Shown one piece after another: positions 1 through 6,791 of a DNA stretch of 19,923 bases. Below the pieces are notes generated by a model. It searched no databases, had not been told where the DNA came from, and saw only the letters and a list, made by a program, of their open reading frames with translations. The first letter of the stretch is position 1. Every line of letters begins with the position of its first letter. The DNA comes from CAYTRP01 sp964625145 (GTDB taxonomy: Bacteria; Sumerlaeota; Sumerlaeia; SLMS01; JAHLLQ01), in contig CAZVAQ010000059.1 in NCBI GenBank assembly GCA_964625145.1, positions 1 through 19,923 of the forward strand. Direction: 5' to 3'. The position numbers and the translations under genes were made by a program.

Positions 1-196
1 CCGCAAGAAAGACCCGCGGCCAGGCGTCGCCCCCCAGAGTCAACGCCATGCGGCGCGCCGCGGAGCTGGTGGAATCGATCGCGCCATAGACGCGAAAGTC
101 CCAACTCGGAAACAAATTATGCAAGGACCGCGCGGTGGCGCAAATCTCCGGGGTGGGTCCGGTGGAGTGATCGATGGTGACGCAGGGAAGTGGCAA
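1..196 (-). CDS. birA: Biotin-protein ligase, N-terminal part (cut by window edge)
   Basis: Only the first 65 codons are in the window; the gene runs off the left edge. The reading contains FRVYGAIDSTSSAARRMA followed by GGDAWPRVFLA. This matches the start of the catalytic domain of biotin-[acetyl-CoA-carboxylase] ligases, where a conserved DSTN/DSTS motif precedes the GRGR biotin-binding loop (outside the window). The family makes biotinyl-AMP and transfers biotin to the carboxyl carrier protein. There is no room for an N-terminal DNA-binding domain, so this would be the short, non-repressor type. An in-frame stop lies at about codon -13 and no ATG follows it. I chose the TTG at 196 because a GAGG lies 8 nt upstream. 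It sits 56 nt downstream of the metallopeptidase gene on the same strand, so co-transcription is possible. The family call rests on a short stretch. Confidence 0.66.
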   Translation of the reverse strand, partial: MPLPCVTIDHSTGPTPEICATARSLHNLFPSWDFRVYGAIDSTSSAARRMALTLGGDAWPRVFLA

Positions 197-252
197 GGGT
201 GGTGCCTCAGTATCGTTTGTGAAGTTCTATGGCAGAGTGTGGGCAGAGTTCC

Positions 253-954
253 TCAGCGGCGATTGCCAAAGATGACCATGACCCAGTAAAGCAGTTGGAT
301 GATGGCAATGATGGTGGCGGCGAGGTAGGTCATCGCGGCAGCGGTGAGGACGCGGTTCACCCCGGAGGCTTCCTCGCGCGAGACCATGCCGGTCTCCAAC
401 AGCACACGCTTGGCGCGGGCCGAGGCGTCGAATTCCGGGATCAGGTTGATCATCTGGAACAGCACGACGGTGCCGAAGAGCGCGATGCCGATGACGGCGA
501 CGATGACACCGAGACCGGCCCCCTGGGCCGCGCCGAGCAGCAGACCGGCAAGGATCAGGATGAAGGAGAATTGCGAACCGATGTTGGCCACGGGAACGAA
601 GGCATTGCGCACAACGAGCGGCGCATAGTGCCGGGCGTGCTGGATGGCATGGCCCGCCTCGTGGCAGGCAACACCGAGGGCGGCGACACTGGGGCGATCA
701 TAGACGGCATCGGAAAGGCGGATGACACGGCCCCGCGGGTCATAGTGGTCCGAGAGGTGGCCGCGGTCGGAACGCTCGATGCGCACACCACGCACACCGG
801 CCAGCTCCAGCATCTGGTGCGCGGCCTGGGCACCGGTCAGTCCGGACGCCACGCGGACCTTGCTGTAATGGGAAAACGCCCACTTCACCAACAGGGTCGC
901 TCCGCCACCCAGGACCATGGCGAACAGCATGACGAGCAGATAAGCACCGGACAT
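253..954 (-). CDS. Membrane zinc metallopeptidase, YugP/Zn_peptidase_2 type
   Basis: A 233-aa membrane protein. The zinc-binding motif HEAGH is at residues 98-102, and a probable third ligand is Glu174 in IPEFDAS. The family signatures ASGLTGAQAA (about 36-45) and LSDHYDP (67-73) are also present. Hydrophobic segments lie at about 5-25, 112-170 (two or three passes) and 208-230, as expected for this family of roughly 225-230 residues. The reading frame stays open further upstream, but the ATG at 954 has an AGGA 8-10 nt before it and gives the normal family N-terminus (short extracytoplasmic tip, then TM1), so I chose it. The substrate is not known for most members. Confidence in the family is high; a specific physiological role cannot be given. 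Confidence 0.9.
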   Translation of the reverse strand: MSGAYLLVMLFAMVLGGGATLLVKWAFSHYSKVRVASGLTGAQAAHQMLELAGVRGVRIERSDRGHLSDHYDPRGRVIRLSDAVYDRPSVAALGVACHEAGHAIQHARHYAPLVVRNAFVPVANIGSQFSFILILAGLLLGAAQGAGLGVIVAVIGIALFGTVVLFQMINLIPEFDASARAKRVLLETGMVSREEASGVNRVLTAAAMTYLAATIIAIIQLLYWVMVIFGNRR

Positions 955-1227
955 CGAAGTATCCTGAACTCCAGAGTTTGGTGGGGCACCCCCATGGGAC
1001 CCTGCCCACCACATAGAGAATCCCGTGCCCGATTGACGCAACCCTAATGGGCGGTTGGGACGTTGCCGCTACAAGGGTTGCGGGCAGGCCGTCTCGCGAA
1101 AGGCCGCGCTCCGCGACGCAGGACAGCAACCGGAGCCGGCGGTTGGGCGCGGCTGCTTTTGGGTGGACGGTGTACCGTCGGCACCTGCCACGTGAACTGA
1201 CTCTTTGGCCACCAACAGGAGCCCCCC
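955..1227. promoter_or_regulatory. Divergent intergenic region with a 14-bp palindrome
   Basis: This 273-bp region separates the metallopeptidase gene (minus) from the cohesin-like gene (plus), so it must hold both promoters. I see no convincing -35/-10 pair. A palindrome GACGGT-GT-ACCGTC lies at 1166-1179, about 50 bp before the plus-strand start, and could be an operator. A CACGTG hexamer follows at about 1190. Nothing else is recognisable. Confidence 0.35.
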
Positions 1228-2229
1228 TTGCAAGCCATCTTCCCCCGACTCATCCTAATCCTTTTCCTGCTCAACTGGGCCACTCTGGCACAGAGCCAAA
1301 CGGTCCTGCGCACGGCCGTCGTCGGCCCGGTCCCGTGTGCCGCGGGAGAGGACTTTGTGGTTCGCCTCTATCTGGACACGAGCCGCAACGATATCCGCAG
1401 CTTTGGCAGCGAGTTTACCTGGTTCGCGAACCTGTACGAGCTGCGAAGCGTGACCAAGGCGCCCGGGTTCAGTGGCGAGTTCGAGAAGACATCCAACGAC
1501 GCCGGTCCCGTCGGAGTCGTGGCGTTCGGCGTCACCTCCACCCAGCTCTTCTCCGGCCTGTCCGCGGGCGCGATGCTGGATTTCACATTCCGGACACGCA
1601 CGGCGCGGATCACCGGCCAGCCGCTGATCGAACCGCCATTGGTGGATCCGACGTTCCTGACGACGAGCTTCAGCACGTTCTCCGGCGATGTGAACTTTGC
1701 CGCGACGAATCATGCGACCTGCACCGGTGCCATCAACCCGGGCGATCAGTTCGGAATCCTGCGGACGCAGCTTGCCGAGGATCTTCCGTGCCACGTCGGC
1801 GGGCAGTTCGATGTGGCGTTTGAGTTGGAAACCAACGCCGCCAATCTGGATCGCATCGTCAGTGGCTTCACCTACGATGGCGACCAGTTCGAGTTTGTCT
1901 CCGTCCGGCGCGGACCGGCGTTCACCGGAACAGTCGACAGCACCGGCAACGAAGAAGGCTCGATCGGGACTTTCGTCTTGAATCTGGACGGCGAAGACGA
2001 ACCGGCGCCCTTTTCCAATGGCGTCGTGATGATCGCCCGGTTTGAGGTGCGTGAAGAGAACCTGTCCGGCGAGGAGTTCACCAAGTTGCCAACACTGGCC
2101 AGCACCGAGACGCGTTTCTTCGTGCCCGATGACGACTTCTTCGGGTCGCTGGTTCTGGACGAAACGCACACCGTCACCTGCTCCGCCGTTGCCCCCACCG
2201 TCGAGGCGGAAACATGGGCCATCTACTGA
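1228..2229 (+). CDS. Secreted protein with two tandem cohesin-like repeats
   Basis: A 333-aa protein that starts at TTG behind AGGAG (spacing 7). Residues 1-22 form a Sec signal peptide (hydrophobic core LILILFLLNWATL, then AQS-Q). The mature part is an internal duplication: repeat 1 at about 26-165 and repeat 2 at about 177-318. Each begins with an I/VLRT segment and a Cys (C37, C188) and shares a GFT/EFT...FE..SV...P.F.G core. Each ends in a Thr-rich strand with a second Cys (C165 in HATC, C318 in TVTC), so one disulfide per repeat is likely. The hydrophobicity pattern and the initial G-x-F-x-V strand resemble cohesin-type beta-sandwich modules, but I cannot confirm a Pfam match by eye. There is no dockerin, sorting signal or enzyme motif. 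It overlaps the next gene, so a joint operon for cell-surface or secreted glycan/ester use is plausible. Confidence 0.8.
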   Translation: MQAIFPRLILILFLLNWATLAQSQTVLRTAVVGPVPCAAGEDFVVRLYLDTSRNDIRSFGSEFTWFANLYELRSVTKAPGFSGEFEKTSNDAGPVGVVAFGVTSTQLFSGLSAGAMLDFTFRTRTARITGQPLIEPPLVDPTFLTTSFSTFSGDVNFAATNHATCTGAINPGDQFGILRTQLAEDLPCHVGGQFDVAFELETNAANLDRIVSGFTYDGDQFEFVSVRRGPAFTGTVDSTGNEEGSIGTFVLNLDGEDEPAPFSNGVVMIARFEVREENLSGEEFTKLPTLASTETRFFVPDDDFFGSLVLDETHTVTCSAVAPTVEAETWAIY

Positions 2230-3689
2230 TGAAGCCACGCCTTGCCAACGCTGCGATAGTTGCGTTCCTTGCGGGACCGGCAGCAGTGGAAACGGTCACG
2301 CTGTCGATCGAGCAAACGACGCAGCCGGGACAGAGCGTGTTCGTCTCCGCGCCACATCCGATGCTTGGCAATGGCGCGGTGCAGTCCGCCGTGAAGTTGG
2401 TGCCGCAAGAATATCCCGTGTGGCAGGCAACGTTCGACATGCCCGCCGGCGTGGCGTTCACGCCGGAGTTTGTGGTCCGCAATGACAGCCCCGCCAATCT
2501 GCCGAATCCGGCGAATGTGATCTCCTCGCAGGTGGGGGAACCGGTATCAACTACTGAACCAGCGGGCGATGTTGGCCAACGATTCACCATCTGGACAAGC
2601 GCGGCGACTGAAACCGTGACTGGTCGCGTGTTCACCTCTGCCGATGATTTCACGCCGGTGGATGTCGTGTTTGAATTGGTGGAAGAAGCAGATGACACCC
2701 GGCAATTTCGCGCGCATGTCACGCCGCAGGATGTGGCCATGGGCCGGCGGTTCGAGATCCTGATCGATGACAACCCGATCACGCCGTCGGGCGGATTGCG
2801 TTTGCATGGGCGCGATCTGGAATACCGGCACAGCCAATTCTTCCGCGGTCCTGCACCGGAGCAGCCGCCTCTGCCCGCACGGCGGGAGACGTTCACTTGG
2901 ACGCCGAGCGACGCGCGCTTCAAGCCGCGCACGATCCGCGTGCAGTTGCCGCGCAATTACGACCGCGACACGACGGCGACCTATCCGGTGCTCTATGCAC
3001 AGGACGGACAGAATGTCTTCGCGCCGGGCGGGCCGTTTGGGTCGTGGGATCTCGACATCATCACGCGCAACTTTGCGACCCAGGGCGAAATTCCGGACAT
3101 CATCCTGGTCGGCATCGACAACACGAGTGACCGCCTCGTGGAGTACATCCCGAGCTGGTTGTCGCTATCGGGGAATAGCGGTCGTGGTGAGGATTTCCTC
3201 GCCATCATCCGCGATGAGCTGATGCCCGAGGTTCAATCGCGCTATCGCGTGGCAACAGGGCCGGAGAACACCACGCACATCGGCAGTTCGTTGGGCGGGG
3301 TCCTGGGTTTCGTTGCCGCCCATGAGTTTCCGGACCTGTTCGGAACCGTCGTGGCCATGTCGCCGTCGACATGGATCGACCGCGCCGAGTTCATCAGCCG
3401 CGCGACAAGCACCGATCCGGCAAGCCGCGCGCGGTTGTGGATTGATTCCGGCACGGCGGGATCATCGAACGATTCCTACGCCGACACGATCGCACTGCGC
3501 GATGCGATGATCGCCGCAGGCCATGCGATCGGGCCGCACCTTGCCCACGCGGTGGGCCTGAATCACCAGCACAACGAGGCCGCGTGGCGCCTGCGGTCGC
3601 CCGATGCATTGCGATGGGCCTACAACGCCGTCGCACCGGAGATTTCCGAGCACAGCGACGTGTTTGTCATCTGGGGTGAAGGGGAGTAG
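2214..3689 (+). CDS. Secreted esterase (enterochelin-esterase-like) with N-terminal starch-binding-like domain
   Basis: A 491-aa protein. A signal peptide spans about 1-25 (ANAAIVAFLAGPAAVE). Residues about 27-90 (TVTLSIEQTTQPGQSVFVSA...HPMLGNG...PVWQATFDMPAG) read like a CBM20-type starch-binding beta-sandwich. A second beta-rich segment lies at about 120-190. The catalytic part, about 225-480, is an esterase of the PF00756 group: LYAQDGQNVF (260-269), nucleophile Ser359 in GSSLG, probable Asp411 (WIDSGTAG) and His453 (HQHNEAAW). The family hydrolyses ester bonds (acyl, feruloyl, siderophore); the substrate here is unknown, though an acylated glycan would fit the N-terminal module. The ATG at 2214 has GAGG 7 nt upstream. 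The ATG at 2229, which overlaps the previous stop as TGATG, is the alternative. It overlaps the upstream gene by 16 nt, implying coupled translation. Confidence 0.85.
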   Translation: MGHLLMKPRLANAAIVAFLAGPAAVETVTLSIEQTTQPGQSVFVSAPHPMLGNGAVQSAVKLVPQEYPVWQATFDMPAGVAFTPEFVVRNDSPANLPNPANVISSQVGEPVSTTEPAGDVGQRFTIWTSAATETVTGRVFTSADDFTPVDVVFELVEEADDTRQFRAHVTPQDVAMGRRFEILIDDNPITPSGGLRLHGRDLEYRHSQFFRGPAPEQPPLPARRETFTWTPSDARFKPRTIRVQLPRNYDRDTTATYPVLYAQDGQNVFAPGGPFGSWDLDIITRNFATQGEIPDIILVGIDNTSDRLVEYIPSWLSLSGNSGRGEDFLAIIRDELMPEVQSRYRVATGPENTTHIGSSLGGVLGFVAAHEFPDLFGTVVAMSPSTWIDRAEFISRATSTDPASRARLWIDSGTAGSSNDSYADTIALRDAMIAAGHAIGPHLAHAVGLNHQHNEAAWRLRSPDALRWAYNAVAPEISEHSDVFVIWGEGE

Positions 3690-3751
3690 GCAGGGAAGGC
3701 GAAGGAAAGGGGAAGAGAAAGAGGAAAGGACGGAAGAAGCGGAATAGAAGG
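3678..3751 (+). repeat. Polypurine tract between convergent genes
   Basis: From the end of the esterase gene to just before the B2 gene, 68 of 74 bases are purines, with an unbroken purine run at 3701-3730. It consists of irregular GAAGG/GGAAA units. No hairpin plus T-tract is visible, so it is not an ordinary intrinsic terminator. Confidence 0.7.
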
Positions 3752-3765
3752 CGCATCCCCCGCCG

Positions 3766-4209
3766 CTATTCGACCGGCACCTTCTCCCGGCGAAGAACCT
3801 TGTAGGATTCCATGTCATCGACACGGCCGATGAGGATTCGGCCGCGATGCTCTACCCAGGCGTGGGCGTCGAACTTCCTCCCGGGCTTGAACCGGGCGGC
3901 GATGACGACCTCCGCGCTGTGCAGGCCACCACGCACCAGCAGGACCTGGAGAACCAATGCCTTGACGAGGCAGGTCCCCGCCGGGACCAGGCGGGCGAGG
4001 CGCTCCACCCAGCCAGCGATCCACATGGGGGGAACATCACTGAATCGCGGACCGCGCCGCGCCAGGCGGTCGACGCGTTCGCGCACGCGTGCGTAAGGCA
4101 TTCGCCAAAGGCTGATGCGAACCCTCGCCAGCAATGCCGCGATGATGAAGAGCAGGATTACCCGTCGCAGGTAACCGCGAATTCGATGGTGGGAATCACG
4201 GGCCTTCAT
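3766..4209 (-). CDS. Lasso-peptide-biosynthesis-B2-type transglutaminase-fold protein
   Basis: A 147-aa protein with one N-terminal hydrophobic segment (about 15-32) followed by a small transglutaminase-like core. It shows GTCLVKALVLQVLLVRGG with Cys80 and FDAHAWVEHRGRIL with His116, then acidic residues (D131/D132) as a candidate third catalytic residue. This Cys-His-Asp arrangement is typical of B2 proteins (PF13471), which cleave the leader peptide from RiPP precursors. I start it at the ATG at 4209; a TTG one codon earlier is possible. The start lies inside the end of the PqqD gene (14-nt overlap), so the two are surely co-translated. No lasso cyclase or precursor is visible in this window, so the substrate is unknown. 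Confidence 0.87.
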   Translation of the reverse strand: MKARDSHHRIRGYLRRVILLFIIAALLARVRISLWRMPYARVRERVDRLARRGPRFSDVPPMWIAGWVERLARLVPAGTCLVKALVLQVLLVRGGLHSAEVVIAARFKPGRKFDAHAWVEHRGRILIGRVDDMESYKVLRREKVPVE

Positions 4210-4489
4210 CAAGGACGACCAGCCCTGCTTCGTGCAGGTCGCGCACCAGCTTCTCGATGTCCGCGCGACATTGCTCCTCCCCCACTTCGAACTCCTCCAT
4301 GACGGCCTTCACAAGGTCGGGAACCCGCGAGGGCGTGCGCTGGATCGTGCGCCAGATGACGGCGCCCACTTCGTTGAGCTGGTAGTACAGCCCCTTCTCG
4401 GTCTCCATGATGATGACTTCATCATCGAAGTTTGTGGAGACCTGGCGATCGCGTGCTTCCTTGATGATTGTCTTGTCTGTGAGATTCAT
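4196..4489 (-). CDS. PqqD-family protein (RiPP recognition element, B1-like)
   Basis: A 97-aa protein with the PqqD pattern: DDEVIIMETEKGLYYQLNEVGAVIW (about 23-47), then a helical region and RDLHEAGLVV near the end. PqqD-type domains bind the leader of ribosomal peptide precursors and present it to processing enzymes; stand-alone versions are the B1 proteins of lasso-peptide systems. The ATG at 4489 follows a GGGAAGGGAA purine stretch, a reasonable SD. The frame stays open upstream for 60 more codons, but that stretch is compositionally unlike the family and probably noncoding. The gene overlaps the B2 gene by 14 nt and lies 160 nt downstream of the kinase gene. Family assignment is strong; the biological product is unknown. 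Confidence 0.87.
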   Translation of the reverse strand: MNLTDKTIIKEARDRQVSTNFDDEVIIMETEKGLYYQLNEVGAVIWRTIQRTPSRVPDLVKAVMEEFEVGEEQCRADIEKLVRDLHEAGLVVLDEGP

Positions 4490-4649
4490 GTTCCCTTCCC
4501 GTGGGAGGCTCCCTTCGATTGGCGCTTTTCTTGGATGCCTGCTTGGTTTATGACTAGGGTCGAACCCGCTCCGGGTCCCGATATGTTTCGTGTCGGCGAA
4601 TGAATGAGACCTGCCCACACAGTGCCAAGGGGAATGCAATTGGTCCGGC
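4490..4649 (-). promoter_or_regulatory. 160-nt gap before pqqD-like gene; possible sigma-54 promoter
   Basis: This is the only place inside the cassette where a precursor gene could fit. On the minus strand, 4612-4627 reads TGGCAC-TGTGT-GGGCA. It keeps the GG/GC spacing of a -24/-12 (sigma-54) promoter and all six bases of the TGGCAC half, but only three of five in the -12 half. A 44-codon GTG frame (4486-4620) ends in an ATGA overlap with the pqqD-like start but has no SD and no lasso leader features. Both calls are weak. Confidence 0.22.
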
Positions 4650-5627
4650 TTAATCCCTATCGAAATCATCTAGTAACAGGTCGCACACTTCATCAAGGCC
4701 GTCCAGATTTCTTGGCCGCCGCAGGCGCGACACGGTTGTATGGCGCAGGACGCTTCCGAGGGCTTGGAAGTGATCAATTTGGCCGCGCGAAGTCTCCGAT
4801 ATCAGCGGTAGCACATGGTGGTGAGTGTGTGTGACCGTCTGCTGGAAGGCCTCGGCCCGGGGGAGCCGATCAACATCGAGCTTGTCACTCCACTCAAGCA
4901 CATAGACTCGCGTCAGGGGGACAGGCTCCTGGGCCATACCTTCCTCGCCAACGACCCGCAGGCGCTTGTCAAAACCTTCCAGGAATCGCGGCGACTTGTC
5001 GGCGTCCTCGCCAATGGCGGCAAACGCATCCGGCCAGACCTTGCTGAAGGGATACGCCGGCGTCACCGTGGGAAGGCCCGATTCATCGATTCGCACGGGA
5101 ATCAGGTCATCGGTGACCAGCTTGCACCCGCGAGCTTGAAGGGCGGCGGAGAGGGTGGACTTGCCATGGTACTTCGGCGCGACAAAGGCGAAGCACTTCC
5201 CGTCATGTTCCACGGCGCTGCCGTGCAGGACCAGGAAACCGCGCTGATGAAGGATGAGCGCCATGCTGACGCCGATCACATACGCGGGAACGCGGCCGAC
5301 GTCGGCCCCTTCGTTCAAGTCGTAGACGATCTCCTGACCCGCCGTGGCGCGGAACTCCCCAACGGTGGGAACCTGGAAGCCGGCGTCCTGTCCCTTGCTC
5401 CAGCAGACGACCGAGCCGCAGGCCGGAGGCGGCGCCACGCGGGGCAGCGAACCGCGCTGCACGACCACGTCGATCGGCTGTCCTTCGGACACTTCAATTC
5501 TTGGCACCAACAACAAGGGCACATCGGACCGGAACACCAAGCCATAAGCACGGTGCAGGTGATCCCCCCCCGTCACGTCGGACGCCGATTGCCCACTGCT
5601 CATGTCATCCTGCTCCAACGTGCTCAC
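4650..5627 (-). CDS. HPr-kinase/phosphorylase-like protein of RiPP-type clusters
   Basis: A 325-aa protein. The C-terminal half carries an HprK-type P-loop: LVLHGSAVEHDGKCFAFVAPKYHGKSTLSAAL (H135; loop 150-158 with K156, S157), then ARGCKLVTDDLIPV with D173/D174, the expected Asp pair after the P-loop. The N-terminal half (about 25-120) is a variable beta-rich domain, not the HprK N-domain. Such HprK-like kinases occur in lasso-peptide clusters, where some phosphorylate the peptide tail. The first glycine of the Walker A motif is Ala150 here. The start is GTG with AAGGAGG 10 nt upstream; an ATG at 5603 is an alternative. It lies 26 nt after the prfB stop, so it is probably co-transcribed with prfB. 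It is distinct from the canonical HprK at 8850. Confidence 0.82.
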   Translation of the reverse strand: MSTLEQDDMSSGQSASDVTGGDHLHRAYGLVFRSDVPLLLVPRIEVSEGQPIDVVVQRGSLPRVAPPPACGSVVCWSKGQDAGFQVPTVGEFRATAGQEIVYDLNEGADVGRVPAYVIGVSMALILHQRGFLVLHGSAVEHDGKCFAFVAPKYHGKSTLSAALQARGCKLVTDDLIPVRIDESGLPTVTPAYPFSKVWPDAFAAIGEDADKSPRFLEGFDKRLRVVGEEGMAQEPVPLTRVYVLEWSDKLDVDRLPRAEAFQQTVTHTHHHVLPLISETSRGQIDHFQALGSVLRHTTVSRLRRPRNLDGLDEVCDLLLDDFDRD

Positions 5628-5653
5628 GATCCCTGATCCTCCTTGTTGGCGGC

Positions 5654-6791
5654 CTACGCGCCGATCCCGGACTTTGCAGCCAGCTTCTGCTTCAGGTAAC
5701 CTTCGATGAACTCATCCAAGTCACCATCCAACACAGCCTCCGGGTCGCTGGACTTGATGCCGGTTCGTTCATCGCGGACCAACTGGTACGGTTGGAGCGT
5801 GTAGCTGCGGATTTGGCTGCCGAAGGCCACATCGCTCTTCATCGCTTCCTCGGCCATGGCGGCCTGCTTGCGCTTCTCCAATTCCAGCGCGTACAAACGT
5901 GATCTCAAGACCTGGAAGGCCACATCGCGGTTCTGGTGCCAGGAGCGCTCGTTCTGGCATTGCACGGTGATGCCCGAAGCAAAGTGCACGATGCGCACGG
6001 CGCTGGTGGTCTTGTTGACCTTTTGCCCACCCTTGCCGCCGGAGCGGAAACTGTCAATACGCCAATCCTTGTCCTTCACGCCAATGTCGATCTCGATACT
6101 GTCATCAATCTCGGGAGACGCATAGACGGACGCAAAGCTGGTGTGGCGCCGCGCGTTGCTGTCGTAGGGCGAGATGCGCACGAGGCGATGCACGCCGGAT
6201 TCGGCCTTGAGGTAGCCGTAGGCCATGAAGCCCTCGATGCGGATCTGCGCGTCGGTGATGCCGGCTTCCTGCCCCTCCTCAATGTCGAGGACCTCGACCT
6301 TGTAGCCGCGGCGCTCGGCCCAGCGAACATACATCCGCAACAGCATCTGCGCCCAATCCTGGGATTCCGTCCCGCCCGCTCCGCAGTGGATCTGAAGGAA
6401 GCAGGGGAGCTTGTCCGCCTCGTCCGTCAGGATCGCCTGAATCTCGAGCTTCTCCAACCGCCGCTCCAGATCATCGGTCTGGCCGATGAGCTGTTGGGCG
6501 TCCTCGCCGTCCTCGGCGCCCTCGTCGCGCAACATCTGGGCAAGTTCCAGATTGTCGGAGATTTCCGATTCAACCTGCTCCCAGGGCTCGACTGATTGTT
6601 TGAGATCATTGAGCTTGCGAAGGGTTTGCTGCGCCCGCTCCTGGTCGCCCCAAAAGCTGGGGTGCTGGGTCTCGACTTCCAGAGACTCGATCTGCTGCTT
6701 CATCCCTTCAAAGTCAAAGATACCTCCGGGTTTGTTCGCACTTTGCCTTCAGCTCGCGCAGGGCGGACATCGTTTCAGAAAGGGTCTTCAT
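5654..6791 (-). CDS. prfB: Peptide chain release factor 2, made by programmed +1 frameshift
   Basis: RF2 recognises UGA and UAA stop codons and triggers peptide release. The frame is joined in two parts: codons 6791-6717 (25 aa, ending RRYL at CTT), then skipping T6716 and continuing at GAC 6715 down to the TAG at 5654. The product is 378 aa. The in-frame TGA at 6716-6714 is preceded by CGGAGG directly followed by TAT CTT TGA C, the classical autoregulatory frameshift site, and the 25-codon leader equals that of E. coli. The GGQ loop (RSGGKGGQ) is at about 254-256. The stop-recognition tripeptide is Ser-Pro-Tyr (about 207-209) instead of the usual Ser-Pro-Phe. Its methylase gene prmC is also in this window. 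The kinase/PqqD/B2 cassette follows after 26 nt. Confidence 0.96.
6713..6728 (-). promoter_or_regulatory. prfB programmed +1 frameshift site
   Basis: Minus-strand sequence CGGAGGTATCTTTGAC. The GGAGG acts as an internal SD that strains the ribosome, CTT is the slippery codon, and TGA followed by C is the poor-context stop. When RF2 is scarce, the ribosome slips by +1 and full-length RF2 is made. The spacing matches the known element exactly. Confidence 0.95.

Noticed and set aside
229..1047. Long plus-strand open frame opposite the metallopeptidase gene
   Set aside because: It is antisense to a well-supported gene with the HEAGH motif, and its His/Asp/Gly-rich composition is typical of a GC-rich shadow frame.
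1164..1174. TGGACGGTGTA, which also occurs at 16691-16701 before another TTG-start gene
   Set aside because: An 11-mer is expected to recur by chance many times in 20 kb; only one copy is part of a palindrome.
1255..2238. Long minus-strand open frame opposite the cohesin-like gene
   Set aside because: The plus strand has a signal peptide, an internal duplication and an SD; the minus frame has no recognisable domain.
4490..4580. A G-T-R-S-G-F-D stretch in the frame upstream of the pqqD-like gene, resembling a lasso ring
   Set aside because: It is in frame with PqqD and would be fused to it, lacks the leader features and the Thr before the core, and no cyclase is present.
4486..4620. A 44-codon GTG frame whose stop overlaps the pqqD-like start as ATGA, considered as a RiPP precursor
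   Set aside because: No SD, no lasso leader motif (no Y-x-x-P-x-L, no Thr at -2), and no plausible core with Asp/Glu at position 7-9. The overlap alone is weak evidence.
4815..5636. Plus-strand open frame opposite the HprK-like kinase
   Set aside because: Antisense shadow; the minus strand carries the P-loop and the DD motif.
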